This document shows, one piece after another, positions 28,893 through 39,130 of a stretch of 64,000 bases of DNA. Source of the DNA: Kibdelosporangium sp. MJ126-NF4 (GTDB lineage Bacteria; Actinomycetota; Actinomycetes; Mycobacteriales; Pseudonocardiaceae). The translations under genes were made by a program, and so were the position numbers. The notes below the pieces were generated by a model. The model was not told the DNA's origin. It made no database searches and saw nothing but the letters and a program-made list of their open reading frames with translations. The DNA is taken from contig NZ_CDME01000014.1 of assembly GCF_000826545.1 (NCBI RefSeq), positions 310,001 to 374,000 on the forward strand. The letters run 5' to 3'. The stretch's first letter is position 1, and each line of letters starts with the position of its first letter.

Positions 28893-30173
28893 ATGTCAGA
28901 GCAGGTGGCAGGGCCGGTCGCGCACAGGTTGCCGGTTCGCAAGTTGGTCGCGGCATCGATCGGGAACGCGATCGAGTGGTACGACTGGACTGTCTACGCG
29001 ACGTTCAGCACGTACATCGCGAGTGCGCTGTTCGCGCCGGACAGCAAGGCGTTGATCACGACGTTCGCCACCTACGCGCTGGCGTTCTTCTTCCGGCCGC
29101 TCGGCGGGTTCCTGCTGGGCCGGTTCGCGGACGTGCGTGGCCGCAAACCGGCGATGATCCTGACCATCGTGCTGATGGCGGCCGGGTCGCTGGCGATCGG
29201 TGTGCTGCCGACGTACGCGGCGGTTGGCTGGCTGGCGCCGATCCTGTTGCTGCTGGCCCGGATCGCGCAGGGCATCTCGCTGGGTGGCGAGGTGTCGAAC
29301 GCCTCCGCGTACCTCGGTGAGATCGCGCCGTCGTCGCGGCGGGGCCGGTACTCGGCGTTCTTCTACATCTCGACCGGGTCGGCCGTGCTGATCGCGTCGC
29401 TGCTGGGGTACTTCCTGGTCAGGATCCTCGGCAAGGAGGACATGGCCAGCTACGGCTGGCGGATCCCGTTCATCGTCGGCGGTGTGCTGGGCATCGTCGG
29501 GTTGTGGCTGCGCCGCACCATCGACGAGACCGAGCACTTCGAGAAGAACAAGGAGAAGGCGCGGAAGGTCCGGAACCCGCTGCTGATGACCGTGAGGCAC
29601 CACCCGAGGGCGGTGGGGCAGCTGATCGGCATCTCGATGCTGTCCACGCTCTGCTACTACACGTTCTTCAGCACGCTGACACCGTTCGCGATCAACGCCA
29701 AGAAGGCGTCGGCGGACGACGTGTTCCTGGCGTTGTCGATCGGCACCGCGCTGTTCATCGCGTTGCAGTACCCGATGGGCGCGTTGTCGGACCGATACGG
29801 CCGAAAACCCCAGCTGCTGATCTGGGCCGCGGCGACCGCCGTGCTGATCGTTCCACTGTCCACATTGATCACGCCGAGTCTCGGCAGCCTGGTCGTGGTG
29901 TTCTGCGTGGGCCTGGGCATGTACACGGCGCTGACGTCGGTCGCACCGGCGATCATGAGCGAATTGTTCCCGACCGAGGTGCGGGCGCTCGGGATCGGTG
30001 CCTGGTACAACCTCACGGTCGCCGTCTTCGGCGGCACAGCGCCGTTGGTGAACACCGCACTGTCGGAAGCAGGCTTGTCGTATGTGTTCTTCTGGTACGT
30101 CGCTGTGGGCGCGGTCATCGCGTTCTTCGTCATCCGCACATTGCCCGAGACCAAAGGCATCGACCTGAAGTAG
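28893..30173 (+). CDS. MFS metabolite:H+ symporter (MHS family)
   Basis: This 426-residue protein has 12 predicted membrane helices. The start ASIGNAIEWYDWTVYATF and GRFADVRGRKPAMI are signatures of the metabolite:H+ symporter group of the major facilitator superfamily (KgtP/ProP/citrate type). ALSDRYGRKPQLL repeats the MFS motif in the second half. It ends LPETKGIDLK, a usual MHS end. Likely substrate is a carboxylate or betaine, but this is not resolved. It converges on proB with a 4-bp gap. Confidence 0.88.
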   Translation: MSEQVAGPVAHRLPVRKLVAASIGNAIEWYDWTVYATFSTYIASALFAPDSKALITTFATYALAFFFRPLGGFLLGRFADVRGRKPAMILTIVLMAAGSLAIGVLPTYAAVGWLAPILLLLARIAQGISLGGEVSNASAYLGEIAPSSRRGRYSAFFYISTGSAVLIASLLGYFLVRILGKEDMASYGWRIPFIVGGVLGIVGLWLRRTIDETEHFEKNKEKARKVRNPLLMTVRHHPRAVGQLIGISMLSTLCYYTFFSTLTPFAINAKKASADDVFLALSIGTALFIALQYPMGALSDRYGRKPQLLIWAAATAVLIVPLSTLITPSLGSLVVVFCVGLGMYTALTSVAPAIMSELFPTEVRALGIGAWYNLTVAVFGGTAPLVNTALSEAGLSYVFFWYVAVGAVIAFFVIRTLPETKGIDLK

Positions 30174-30177
30174 GCGC

Positions 30178-31296
30178 TCAGAAGGTCCGGATCGGCACCA
30201 GGTCGTCGGCGTGCACGACCTCACGGCGTTGCTCGGCGGGCAGTTCGTGGCTGGACCGGCCGATGAGCGCGGGCAGTTCGGCGGCGTCGAAGGCGACGAC
30301 ACCGCGAGCGACCACGGTGCCCGACAGGTTCAGCAGCTCCACGACGTCACCCGCGTCGAACTCGCCGTCGACGGCCGTGATGCCCGCGCTGAGCAGCGAC
30401 CGGCGGCGGTGCACGACAGCGGTGACGGCGCCGTCGTCGAGCCACAGACGGCCGGTGGCACCAGCGGCGTGGCCTAGCCAGAAACGACGGGCTGACAGCC
30501 GGGTCCCCGTGGCGGCGAACGCGGTGCCGACGTCGGCTGTGGTCAGCGCTCGTGGCACGTCCGCGGCGGCGGCAAGCAGGACAGGAACACCTGCCGAGGA
30601 AGCCAGGCGGGCGGCGGCCAGCTTGGACGCCATGCCCCCGGTGCCCAGGCCAGACGCGCCCTGTGTACCGGCCTTCACACCGTCCACATCGGAGTCGCCG
30701 GTGACCTCGTCGATCCTGCGGGCGGCGCCGCGGCGGGGATCGCCGTCGTAGAGGGCGTCGACATCGGACAGCAGGAACAGGCCGTCCGCGCCGACGAGGT
30801 GCGCCACGAGCGCGGCGAGCCGGTCGTTGTCGCCGAACCGGATCTCCTCGGTGGCCACCGTGTCGTTCTCGTTCACGACAGGCACGGTGTCCAGAGCGAG
30901 CAGCTTGGAGAACGTGCGCTGCGCGTTGCGGTAGTGCGAGCGCCGCACCACGTCGTCGGCCGTGAGCAGTACCTGCCCGACCGTCAGCGAGTAGCGCCCG
31001 AACGACGAGGCGTACGCGTGCGCCAGCGCCAACTGGCCGACGGACGCGGCCGCCTGCTGTGTGGCCAGGTCACGGGGGCGGCGCGGGATGCCCAGCGGCG
31101 CGAGGCCCGCGGCGATGGCCCCCGACGACACCAGCACGACCTGGCTCCCAGTGGCGCGGCGCGCGGCCAGCGCGTCCACCAGGGAGTCCAGGCGTGCGGG
31201 ATCCAATCCACCTGCTGCGGTGGTCAGTGATGACGAACCAACCTTGACAACGATCCTGCTCGCTCTGACCAGAGCTTCGCGGGTCGGTGATGTCAC
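30178..31296 (-). CDS. proB: glutamate 5-kinase
   Basis: This 372-residue enzyme phosphorylates glutamate, the first step in proline synthesis. The amino-acid-kinase domain shows [43 protein letters not shown] and [15 protein letters not shown]; a C-terminal PUA domain follows (about 280-365). Its ATG overlaps the obg stop (ATGA). The obg-proB pair is standard in actinobacteria. proA is not in the window. Confidence 0.96.
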   Translation of the reverse strand: MTSPTREALVRASRIVVKVGSSSLTTAAGGLDPARLDSLVDALAARRATGSQVVLVSSGAIAAGLAPLGIPRRPRDLATQQAAASVGQLALAHAYASSFGRYSLTVGQVLLTADDVVRRSHYRNAQRTFSKLLALDTVPVVNENDTVATEEIRFGDNDRLAALVAHLVGADGLFLLSDVDALYDGDPRRGAARRIDEVTGDSDVDGVKAGTQGASGLGTGGMASKLAAARLASSAGVPVLLAAAADVPRALTTADVGTAFAATGTRLSARRFWLGHAAGATGRLWLDDGAVTAVVHRRRSLLSAGITAVDGEFDAGDVVELLNLSGTVVARGVVAFDAAELPALIGRSSHELPAEQRREVVHADDLVPIRTF

Positions 31297-32732
31297 TCGT
31301 TCTCGTCCTCGACAGCCAGGCCACGACGCAACCGGCGCTGTATCTTACGTTCCGTCGCGCCCACTCGCTCGTTCTGCTCAAGCCGCACGTCGGTGCCACG
31401 GCCGGTCAGCATGGCGGCGACGCCAGGGGTGGACGGCTCCCAGTCGAACGTCCACGACCCGATCGTGACGGCGCATCCGGGCTGTGCGCCCATGGCCGCC
31501 AGCGCGTCCTCGACACCGAGCCTGTTGAGCCGGTCGGCGAGGTATCCGACAGCTTCGTCGTTGTTGAAGTCGGTCTGCAGGACCCACCGCTGCGGCCGTT
31601 CGCCGAGGACGATGAAGCCGGTCTCGTCGTCCGGGTCCGGGACGATCTCGAAGCCCTTGTCGTCCACGGCCTTCGGCCGCAGCACGATCCGGGTGGACTC
31701 GGCGACCGGCTGCGCGGACCGGTACCCGTCGACCACCTCGGCCAGCGCGAAGGTCAACTCCCGCAGGCCTTCCCTGGTCGCGGTGGACACCTCGAACACC
31801 GGCCAGCCGCGTTTCTCGAAGTCCGGCTTGACGATGTCCGCGAGGTCGCGCGCGTCCGGGATGTCGATCTTGTTCAGCACCACCACTCTCGGCCGCGAGG
31901 CGAGGTCGCCGCCCAGCGCCGGGGTGTAGCGGGCCAGCTCGTTCTCCAGCGCGTCCACATCGGACATCGGATCGCGGTCGGCTTCGTACGTCGCGCAGTC
32001 GACGACGTGCACGAGCACCGCGCACCGCTCGATGTGCCGCAGGAAGTCCAGGCCGAGGCCCTTGCCCTGGCTGGCGCCGGGAATCAGGCCCGGCACGTCC
32101 GCCATGGTGAAGACGTGGTCGCCGCTGGTGATCACGCCGAGGTTCGGCACGAGGGTGGTGAAGGGGTAGTCCGCGATCTTCGGCCGGGCCGCGGACAGCA
32201 CCGCGATCAGCGAGGACTTGCCCGCCGACGGGAAGCCCACGAGGCCGACGTCGGCCACCGAGCGCAGCTCGAGGACGAGGTCACGCCGTTCACCCGGCTC
32301 GCCGAGCAGGGCGAACCCCGGGGCCTTGCGCGCCTTGGAGGCCAGTGCCGCGTTGCCGAGCCCGCCCCGGCCACCGGCCGCTGCCACGAACTGGGTCCCG
32401 ACACCGACCAGGTCGGCGAGCACTTCGCCGCCCTCGGTCATGATCACTGTACCGTCCGGGACCTTCAGCTCCAGCGGCGCGCCGTTGGCGCCGTCACGGT
32501 TGGCACCCTGGCCGGGTTTGCCGTTGCCGCCGCTGGCGTTGGGCCGGAAGTGGAAGTCGAGAAGGGTGTGCACCCCGGGATCGACGACGAGGATGACATC
32601 GCCGCCGTTTCCACCGTTGCCGCCGTCGGGACCACCGAGAGGCTTGTACTTCTCGCGGTGCACGGAGGCAACGCCGTTACCGCCGTCACCGGCGGCGACG
32701 TGAATCACCACACGGTCGACGAATCGGGACAC
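31293..32732 (-). CDS. obg: GTPase Obg/CgtA
   Basis: This 479-residue ribosome-assembly GTPase has an N-terminal glycine-rich Obg fold (about 1-158, with [15 protein letters not shown]), a G domain with GFPSAGKSS (P-loop), DVPGLI (G3) and NKID (G4), and the OCT domain (about 345-425). It links 50S assembly with growth state and, in streptomycetes, with development. The C-terminal tail is Arg/Glu-rich. It follows rpmA, but a strong hairpin separates them, so obg-proB may have partly independent expression. Confidence 0.97.
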   Translation of the reverse strand: MSRFVDRVVIHVAAGDGGNGVASVHREKYKPLGGPDGGNGGNGGDVILVVDPGVHTLLDFHFRPNASGGNGKPGQGANRDGANGAPLELKVPDGTVIMTEGGEVLADLVGVGTQFVAAAGGRGGLGNAALASKARKAPGFALLGEPGERRDLVLELRSVADVGLVGFPSAGKSSLIAVLSAARPKIADYPFTTLVPNLGVITSGDHVFTMADVPGLIPGASQGKGLGLDFLRHIERCAVLVHVVDCATYEADRDPMSDVDALENELARYTPALGGDLASRPRVVVLNKIDIPDARDLADIVKPDFEKRGWPVFEVSTATREGLRELTFALAEVVDGYRSAQPVAESTRIVLRPKAVDDKGFEIVPDPDDETGFIVLGERPQRWVLQTDFNNDEAVGYLADRLNRLGVEDALAAMGAQPGCAVTIGSWTFDWEPSTPGVAAMLTGRGTDVRLEQNERVGATERKIQRRLRRGLAVEDENE

Positions 32733-32758
32733 GGTGGATTCCTCTCTAGAAACGCACG

Positions 32759-32790
32759 AAGGGGCGGGCCCACACTCAGGCCCGCCCCTT
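32759..32790 (-). terminator. hairpin between rpmA and obg
   Basis: Perfect 12-bp arms AAGGGGCGGGCC and GGCCCGCCCCTT with an 8-nt loop, in the 73-bp gap between rpmA and obg. Without a clear T-run it may act as a partial terminator or RNA-processing site, lowering obg-proB relative to the ribosomal protein genes. Confidence 0.7.
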
Positions 32791-32805
32791 GGAATGCTAG
32801 GTGTC

Positions 32806-33069
32806 TTAGGCCGATACCTCGACCGGAACGATGTTCACGGTCTTACGGCCACGCTTCGCACCGAACTCGACCGCACCCGCGGACAGGGCGAACAGCGTGT
32901 CGTCCTTGCCGCGGCCGACGTTCACACCGGGGTGGAACTTGGTACCGCGCTGACGGATCAGGATCTCACCGGCCTTCACGACCTGACCGCCGTACCGCTT
33001 GACTCCCAGGTACTGCGCGTTGGAGTCACGGCCGTTGCGGGAGCTTGATGCGCCCTTTTTGTGTGCCAT
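32806..33069 (-). CDS. rpmA: 50S ribosomal protein L27
   Basis: This 87-residue protein lies near the peptidyl transferase centre. The start [20 protein letters not shown] and the block [22 protein letters not shown] are diagnostic. The N-terminus is the short, uncleaved form usual in actinobacteria. It follows rplU by 14 bp and precedes obg. Confidence 0.98.
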   Translation of the reverse strand: MAHKKGASSSRNGRDSNAQYLGVKRYGGQVVKAGEILIRQRGTKFHPGVNVGRGKDDTLFALSAGAVEFGAKRGRKTVNIVPVEVSA

Positions 33070-33083
33070 GGCTGGTCAGGTCC

Positions 33084-33398
33084 TTACTTGGTGATGCCGG
33101 TGACCTCGACGCGGGTCAGCTTCTGACGGTGACCCTGACGCTTGTGGTACCCGGTCTTGTTCTTGAACTTGTGGATGCGGATCTTGGGGCCCTTGGTCTG
33201 GGCGACGACCTTGCCGGTCACCGACACCTTGGCCAGCGCGTCGGCATCGGTCGTGACGTCGCTGCCATCGACAACGAGCACAGCCGGGAAGGTGAGCGCG
33301 GTGCCCGGCTCGCCCTCGAGCTTCTCGACCTCGACGACGTCGCCCACGGCGACCTTGTACTGCTTGCCGCCGGTCTTGACGATCGCGTACGCGGACAC
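33084..33398 (-). CDS. rplU: 50S ribosomal protein L21
   Basis: This 104-residue protein binds 23S r[23 protein letters not shown] at the start and [20 protein letters not shown] near the end identify it. It heads the rplU-rpmA-obg-proB group. A perfect 12-bp stem lies about 75 bp upstream of its start, between rne and rplU. Confidence 0.98.
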   Translation of the reverse strand: MSAYAIVKTGGKQYKVAVGDVVEVEKLEGEPGTALTFPAVLVVDGSDVTTDADALAKVSVTGKVVAQTKGPKIRIHKFKNKTGYHKRQGHRQKLTRVEVTGITK

Positions 33399-33472
33399 GG
33401 AAGTCTCCTGCTTGCTACTCGTTGGTGATGGGGGCCAGGTGCGCCCTGATCAAACCTGATCGGGCTGCACAC

Positions 33473-33502
33473 GACGTGACCCGCTGGAAGGCGGGTCACG
33501 TC
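33473..33502 (-). terminator. hairpin between rne and rplU
   Basis: Arms GACGTGACCCGC and GCGGGTCACGTC pair perfectly (12 bp, 6-nt loop). It sits 56 bp after the rne stop and 75 bp before rplU. It could end rne transcription or form part of the rplU leader; no T-run decides between these. Confidence 0.65.
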
Positions 33503-33557
33503 CTAGGTTACAACATGGTCCTGCGGCCCCCTGGCGGGGGCCCGTGTGGTGCGGCTG

Positions 33558-36446
33558 TCAGCCTTCCTGCGCCGCGTTGACCGGCGGTCCGGCCGGGCGT
33601 GAGGCAGAGCGCCTGCGCTGGCGCCGGGGTGGTGGCGCGAGCACCAGGTCGTCGTCGACGCCCTGCGGCACCTCGGACGACACGTCGGGCTGGGCCTGGG
33701 CCGCCGCGACGTGCCCGTTGGTGCCCGGTGCGTGCTCGGCGGCCTCGGGCGACCCGGATGCGGCCTCGCCGTCCCCGCCCTGCTCCGGCTCAGCTGCCCT
33801 GTCCTCGTCAGCCGCCCTGTCCTCATCGGCGGCCTCGTCTGCGGGAACGGGCTCGTCGGCGAACTGCTCCGGCTCGCTCGCCGCGGGCTCGACCTCGACC
33901 GTGGCGTCTGTGGCCTCGACGGCCGCGTCCGCCGCCTCGGACACCTGACTGGCCTCGGCAGCGGCCTCCACCGCGTCAGCCGCAGCGTCAGCGGCCACTT
34001 CGGCAGCGGCCTCAGCGTGCGTCTCGGCGCTCTCAGCCGCTTCCGCGGCCCCGGCGGCCTCAGCCGCCTCGGCACGGGCACGCTCGGCCTTGGCACGCCG
34101 CTCGGCGCGGGTCGGGCGCTCCCGCGTCCGCTCGGTCTGCTTCTCCTCGCCCTTGGCGTGCTTGGCGGACTGCTGGTTGCCGCCACCGTTGCCGCCACCG
34201 TTGGCGCCGCCGCCCGAGCCGTTGGCCTTCACGACCGGGTCGGTCGACACGATCACGCCACGGCCGCGGCAGTGCTCGCACGTGGCGCTGAACGCCTCGA
34301 GCAGGCCGGTGCCGACGCGCTTGCGGGTCATCTGCACCAGGCCGAGCGAGGTCACCTCGGCGACCTGGTGACGCGTGCGGTCGCGGCCGAGGCACTCGGT
34401 CAGCCTGCGCAGCACCAGGTCCCGGTTGGACTCGAGGACCATGTCGATGAAGTCGATCACGATGATCCCGCCGATGTCGCGCAGCCGCAGCTGGCGGACG
34501 ATCTCCTCGGCCGACTCCAGGTTGTTGCGGGTGACCGTCTCCTCGAGGTTGCCGCCCGATCCGGTGAACTTGCCGGTGTTCACGTCGACCACGGTCATCG
34601 CCTCGGTGCGGTCGATGACCAGGTAGCCGCCGGAGGGCAGCCAGACCTTCCGGTCCAGCGCCTTGAGCAGCTGCTCGTCGATCCGGAACTCGGTGAACAC
34701 GTCCGTGGTGCCGACGTGCCGCCGCAGACGGTCCTGCAGGTCGGGCGCCACGTGCCGGACGTAGGCGTCGATCGTGTCCCACGCCTCGTCGCCCTGCACG
34801 ACCAGCCCGGAGAAGTCCTCGGTGAACAGGTCGCGCACGACCTTGACCAGCAGGTCCGGCTCCTCGTAGAGCAGCGTCGGCGCGCTGGCCTTCTTGACCT
34901 CGTTCGAGCCGTGCGCCTTGTCCTTGATCACCTGCCACTGCGCCTGGAGCCTGCGCACGTCGCGGCCGAGTTCCTCCTCGCTGATGCCCTCCGACGCGGT
35001 CCGGATGATCACACCGGCGTCCTCGGGCACGATCCGCTTGAGGATGTCCTTGAGCCTGCGCCGCTCGTTCTCCGGCAGCTTGCGGCTGATCCCGGTGGCG
35101 CCGCCGCCGGGCACGTACACCAGGAAACGGCCGGGCAGGCTGATCTGGGTGGTCAGCCGGGCACCCTTGTGCCCGACCGGGTCCTTGGTGACCTGCACGA
35201 GCACGCTGTCACCGGTGGAGAGCGCCTGCTCGATCCGGCGCGCCTTGCCCTCAAGGCCCGCCGCGTCCCAGTCGACCTCACCGGCGTACAGCACGGCGTT
35301 GCGGCCCCGGCCGATGTCGACGAACGCGGCCTCCATGCTGGGCAGCACGTTCTGGACACGGCCCAGGTAGACGTTGCCGACCAGGGAGCCGGAGCCGGAC
35401 GCGGTGACGAAGTGCTCGACGAGCACACCGTCCTCCAGCACACCGATCTGTGTGCGGTCGGTCTGCTCACGCACGATCATCTTGCGGTCGACGGACTCAC
35501 GGCGAGTGAGGAACTCCGCCTCGGACAGGATCGGCGCGCGGCGGCGGCCCGCCTCGCGGCCGTCCCTGCGGCGCTGGCGCTTGGCCTCCAGCCGGGTCGA
35601 GCCCCGGACGCTGCGCACCTCGTCACGGTCCGGCTTGTCCGCTTTGGCGGGCTTCTCCTCGCGGACTTCCCTGACGTGCACGACCGTGTTCGGCGGGTCG
35701 TCCTCGTTGCCTGCGGCCTCGTCGTCGGCCGAGCCCTTGCGGCGGCGACGGCGGCGGCGACGGCGGTTCACGCCGTCCTCGGCCGCGTCATCACCGTCCT
35801 CGGCCTCAGCGCTCTCGGCGGCTTCGGGCTCGTCGGCGGCAGTGGCGGCAGGCGCGTCGTCCTCGTCCTGCTCGTCGCTGCCGTCGTCGGCCTGGCCGCC
35901 CTTGCCACGCCCACGGCCGCGACGACCACGACGGCGGCGGCGCCGGGTGGCGCCGTCCTCGTCGGTGGCGTCGGCGTCCTCGGCGTCGTCCTCTTCCGGC
36001 TCGGCGGCCTCGGCAGGCTCCTCGACCGGCTCGGGCCGGGCGACCGGGCGTGCCTGCGCCTCCGGCGGCAGGAACAGCGGGGACGCCGAGGCGAACAACG
36101 GCTGCCTCGGCCGCTTGGCCCCGGAGGCGGGCTCGGTCTCCGGCCCTGGCTCCGGATCGGCCACAGCGGCTTCGGCGGGCTCGGCGGCGGCCTTGGCCTG
36201 CTCCGGCTCGTCCTGTGCCCCGTCCTGCTGCGGGGCGAGCGCGTCGACGATGCGCTTGGCCACCTCGCGGCTGACGCTGGACTGCGCGCTGCGGACTTCC
36301 TCGTCCATGTCCGCCAGTGCCGCCATCACCTCGCGGCTGCTCGCTCCGAGCAGCTTGGCCAGGGCGTGCACCCTGATCTTCGGCGGCAGATCGATCAAAT
36401 CCCGCTCGGTGTTCTCGTCACCAGCGGGCGCTGTCGTGTCCGACAT
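33558..36446 (-). CDS. rne: ribonuclease E/G
   Basis: This 962-residue endoribonuclease handles mRNA decay and rRNA processing. The N-terminus (about 20-68, LPPKIRVHALAKLLGASSRE) resembles the IF2-N helical domain found in actinobacterial RNase E. A long acidic/basic low-complexity region follows (70-300). Then come an S1 domain (about 320-390), the catalytic DNase I-like domain and the Zn-link CEHCRGRG (about 720). The Ala/Glu-rich tail (750-960) is probably disordered and docks partners. Catalytic Asp residues fall in VDVNTGKFTG and VIDFIDM. It lies upstream of rplU-rpmA as in mycobacteria. Confidence 0.96.
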   Translation of the reverse strand: MSDTTAPAGDENTERDLIDLPPKIRVHALAKLLGASSREVMAALADMDEEVRSAQSSVSREVAKRIVDALAPQQDGAQDEPEQAKAAAEPAEAAVADPEPGPETEPASGAKRPRQPLFASASPLFLPPEAQARPVARPEPVEEPAEAAEPEEDDAEDADATDEDGATRRRRRRGRRGRGRGKGGQADDGSDEQDEDDAPAATAADEPEAAESAEAEDGDDAAEDGVNRRRRRRRRRKGSADDEAAGNEDDPPNTVVHVREVREEKPAKADKPDRDEVRSVRGSTRLEAKRQRRRDGREAGRRRAPILSEAEFLTRRESVDRKMIVREQTDRTQIGVLEDGVLVEHFVTASGSGSLVGNVYLGRVQNVLPSMEAAFVDIGRGRNAVLYAGEVDWDAAGLEGKARRIEQALSTGDSVLVQVTKDPVGHKGARLTTQISLPGRFLVYVPGGGATGISRKLPENERRRLKDILKRIVPEDAGVIIRTASEGISEEELGRDVRRLQAQWQVIKDKAHGSNEVKKASAPTLLYEEPDLLVKVVRDLFTEDFSGLVVQGDEAWDTIDAYVRHVAPDLQDRLRRHVGTTDVFTEFRIDEQLLKALDRKVWLPSGGYLVIDRTEAMTVVDVNTGKFTGSGGNLEETVTRNNLESAEEIVRQLRLRDIGGIIVIDFIDMVLESNRDLVLRRLTECLGRDRTRHQVAEVTSLGLVQMTRKRVGTGLLEAFSATCEHCRGRGVIVSTDPVVKANGSGGGANGGGNGGGNQQSAKHAKGEEKQTERTRERPTRAERRAKAERARAEAAEAAGAAEAAESAETHAEAAAEVAADAAADAVEAAAEASQVSEAADAAVEATDATVEVEPAASEPEQFADEPVPADEAADEDRAADEDRAAEPEQGGDGEAASGSPEAAEHAPGTNGHVAAAQAQPDVSSEVPQGVDDDLVLAPPPRRQRRRSASRPAGPPVNAAQEG

Positions 36447-36660
36447 GTAGCTCCTCCGCCCCCGGGCGCGTCCATGCCTGGACGCGGCCGCACAGGGGCC
36501 TCTCCTGTTCGGTCCCCGGCACGCGGCCGCGGACGTTGTGTGCCGGTCTCTTCGCCGCCTTCCCCTGGCGAGAGCCGGTTCGTTCGTTGTCCTGCCTGGT
36601 CCGCCGCGCGAACGGCGGGAATCCTCGCCTCACGCCACCCACCCACACGGGTGGCACAGG

Positions 36661-37389
36661 TCATTTGTGGACGTCGTCCCGTGACGGCTCCGGGCCCCGG
36701 TCAGGGGCCAGCGGGTCGGCGATGCCACCGCCATCGTCGAGCCGTCCCTGGGCCATCCGGGTCGCCTTCGCGGGCACCGGCGGTTCCAGAGCGGCGACGA
36801 CACGGAGCGCGCTCAGCACGTCGTCCGGCCGTACGGCAGGTGTCGTCTGCCGTACAACTACCTCAAGTATCCCATATGGTTCGACGCTTGCTGACACTTC
36901 ACGGGTCTGCGCACGTACAACCGCAGGTCGGACGTTGATTGTTCGCATCCCACTCTTGGTCAGACGCTCCACTTCGGCCACTTCCGCGGCGAGCAGAGCG
37001 GCCACCGCGGCGGCCAGGTCGGCGTGTGCGACACCCGGCACGTCGATCTGCCAGTGGCTGGCGTCGATCCGGTCGGCCAGCGACCCGCCGGTCGCCTGGA
37101 CCACCTCGAGCAGGTCCAGTCCAGGTGGCATGGCCTTGTCCAGTTCGGGCAGCAGCCGGGCCGGCTCGACCACCTCGACCAGCTGGATCTCCACGTACTC
37201 GGCCTCGCTGGCCGCCCCGGTCGGCGCCGCGCCGATCCACGAGATCTTCGGGTGCGGGTTGAAGCCCTGGGAGAACGCCATCGGGACATGCGCGCGTCGC
37301 AAGGCGCGTTCGAACGCCCTGGCGATGTCCCGGTGTGACGTGAAACGCAGTCGCCCACGTTTGGCGTAACGCAACCTGAGCTTCTGCAC
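36661..37389 (-). CDS. TIGR03936-type radical-SAM-associated protein (DUF2344)
   Basis: This protein of about 242 residues matches the DUF2344/TIGR03936 family, which always travels with TIGR03960 radical-SAM proteins and rne; its function is unknown. The start KLRLRYAKRGRLRFTSHRDI and the segment VPMAFSQGFNPHPKISW are diagnostic. I assign the GTG at 37389, right before the family N-terminus. It lacks a ribosome site. An AAGGAG with an in-frame CTG five bases on (37428) lies further upstream and could be the true start. A 214-bp gap with small hairpins separates it from rne downstream. Confidence 0.88.
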   Translation of the reverse strand: MQKLRLRYAKRGRLRFTSHRDIARAFERALRRAHVPMAFSQGFNPHPKISWIGAAPTGAASEAEYVEIQLVEVVEPARLLPELDKAMPPGLDLLEVVQATGGSLADRIDASHWQIDVPGVAHADLAAAVAALLAAEVAEVERLTKSGMRTINVRPAVVRAQTREVSASVEPYGILEVVVRQTTPAVRPDDVLSALRVVAALEPPVPAKATRMAQGRLDDGGGIADPLAPDRGPEPSRDDVHK

Positions 37390-37605
37390 CCCAGGTGGCG
37401 ACGGATTGGGCTGGTCTTGACGGCTCAGCGTTACTCCTTCTGGTGGTCTGTGGCGGCTCGACTGGTGCGCACCCGCGTCCGGCTGGCACCGTACCGGCAG
37501 ACGCAATTGCGCGGATGAACTTGTCTGGCCGACGCGGCGTGGTTACCGTCCCGCAAGGTGGACAGCCGGTAACCCCCGAGCCGGCCGACGCAATGATGGA
37601 GGTCA

Positions 37606-39006
37606 GTGGTCGTGCCTCTGGTCCGCCGTGTGAAGGCGGCAGCGGTGCTGACAGCGGTGCTCACCGTGCTCACCACGGTGTGCGCGCTGCCCGCCGCAGC
37701 CGACCCCACTGTCGACGAGTGCGTCAGCGGGAGCCGTACGGTATCCCGCTACATCGTGCTGTTCGACCGCGGTACGCCCACCGTCGAGGCACAGACCGAG
37801 ATCACCGCCGCGTGTGGCGTGACGACTGTTTACTACCCGGAGATCGCCGTCGCGGTGGCGACGTCCGCGGACACGCGGTTCGACGACCGGATCGGCCTCG
37901 ACCGTGCGTTCAGCGCCCAGCGCGCGACCAGCCGCAAGCGCAAGTCGGAGGAGACGAACTCCTCAGTCCGCCGCGCCACGACCGTCCCGGCCGCGGACCG
38001 CTCGGACGAACAGTGGGACATGGCGATGATCAACGCCGACGCGGCCCACGAGGTGACCACCGGCAGCCGCAACATCGTCGTCGGCGTGCTCGACTCCGGG
38101 ATCGACGCCACCCACCCGGACCTGAAGGAAGCGGTCGACCCCGCGCTGTCGGCGGGCTGCCTCACCGGACGCCCCGACACCACCCCGGCGGCCTGGGCGC
38201 CCAAGAACTCCCCGCACGGCACACACGTCGCCGGCACGATCGCCGCCGCTGACGACGGCAAGGGCATCACCGGTGTCGCCCCGGGCGTACGGCTGGCGTC
38301 CGTGCGTGTGGTCGACGACGACGGCCGGATCTACCCCGAGTACGCGATGTGTGGCTTCATGTGGGCCGCCGAGAAGCGCATGACCGTCACCAACAGCAGC
38401 TACTTCGTGGACCCGTGGTTGTTCACGTGCACCAAGGGCGGGCAGCGCGTGGTGCGCGAGGCGCTGACACGCGCGGTCGCGTACGCGACCGCACAGCGCG
38501 TGGTGAATGTCGCCGCTGCCACGAACGAGAACGTCGACATGGCCAACCCTCCGGACTCCAGCTGCCGTGTGCTTCCGGCGGGCCTGCGGGACGTGCTCGC
38601 CGTGTCGTCGGTCGGCGTGGACAGGTTGAAGGCCGGGTACAGCGCGTACGGGCTTGGCGTGATCGACGTGACCGCGCCTGGCGGGGAGCGGTTGCGCGAC
38701 AACGGGGATCCCGACCGCGGCTGCGTTTTGTCCACGGTGCCAGGGGGTTACGCACGCTACTGCGGTACTTCCATGGCAGCACCGCATGTTTCGGGCGTAC
38801 TCGCGCTGCTGGCGTCCACGCATCCGGGCGCTTCGCCGTCGACGCTGACGCGGCTGCTGAACAACCAGTCGCAGACTGTTCCGTGTCCTGCGGACTACGA
38901 CCTCAACGGCACGGGCACACAGGACGCCTACTGCGCGGGTTACGCGCCGTACAACGGTTTCTACGGGCACGGCCTGGTCGACGCACTGGCCGCGGTGTCG
39001 CGCTGA
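37606..39006 (+). CDS. secreted subtilisin-family serine protease (S8)
   Basis: This 466-residue protease carries a signal peptide (about 1-31, ending ALPAAA) and a propeptide with inhibitor-I9-like start SRYIVLFDRGTP. The catalytic domain has Asp163 (VLDSGID), His204 (SPHGTHVAGT), an oxyanion Asn307 (AATNEN) and Ser389 (GTSMAAPHVSG). Eight or more cysteines suggest disulfides outside the cell. No C-terminal membrane helix is seen, unlike mycosins. GTG at 37606 or 37612 can serve; GGAGG is spaced better for 37612. It is inserted between the two radical-SAM-type genes that are normally adjacent. Confidence 0.92.
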   Translation: MVVPLVRRVKAAAVLTAVLTVLTTVCALPAAADPTVDECVSGSRTVSRYIVLFDRGTPTVEAQTEITAACGVTTVYYPEIAVAVATSADTRFDDRIGLDRAFSAQRATSRKRKSEETNSSVRRATTVPAADRSDEQWDMAMINADAAHEVTTGSRNIVVGVLDSGIDATHPDLKEAVDPALSAGCLTGRPDTTPAAWAPKNSPHGTHVAGTIAAADDGKGITGVAPGVRLASVRVVDDDGRIYPEYAMCGFMWAAEKRMTVTNSSYFVDPWLFTCTKGGQRVVREALTRAVAYATAQRVVNVAAATNENVDMANPPDSSCRVLPAGLRDVLAVSSVGVDRLKAGYSAYGLGVIDVTAPGGERLRDNGDPDRGCVLSTVPGGYARYCGTSMAAPHVSGVLALLASTHPGASPSTLTRLLNNQSQTVPCPADYDLNGTGTQDAYCAGYAPYNGFYGHGLVDALAAVSR

Positions 39007-39026
39007 CCAGCCACCAGCCCGGAACT

Positions 39027-39074
39027 GTCGTACCCCTGCGGTAACGTGAAAATCAGGGGTCCCCTGGGGGAATT
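39027..39074 (+). repeat. conserved intergenic element, copy 1
   Basis: This 48-bp block contains GGTAACGTGAAAATCAGGGG and the short palindrome CAGGGG-T-CCCCTG and ends GGGGGAATT. A near-identical block lies on the minus strand at 63191-63237. Both copies start with GTCGTACCCC and both lie shortly downstream of a gene in the same orientation (subtilase here, valS there). Confidence 0.8.
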
Positions 39075-39130
39075 CCTGTTGCGGTGAAGCATGCCGATGG
39101 CTGCCTGACTCACCGGGGTGGTGGGGTGCA

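Noticed and set aside
33558..34300. Possible separate genes opposite the rne tail
   Set aside because: Plus-strand frames here are shadows of the Ala/Glu-rich RNase E tail.
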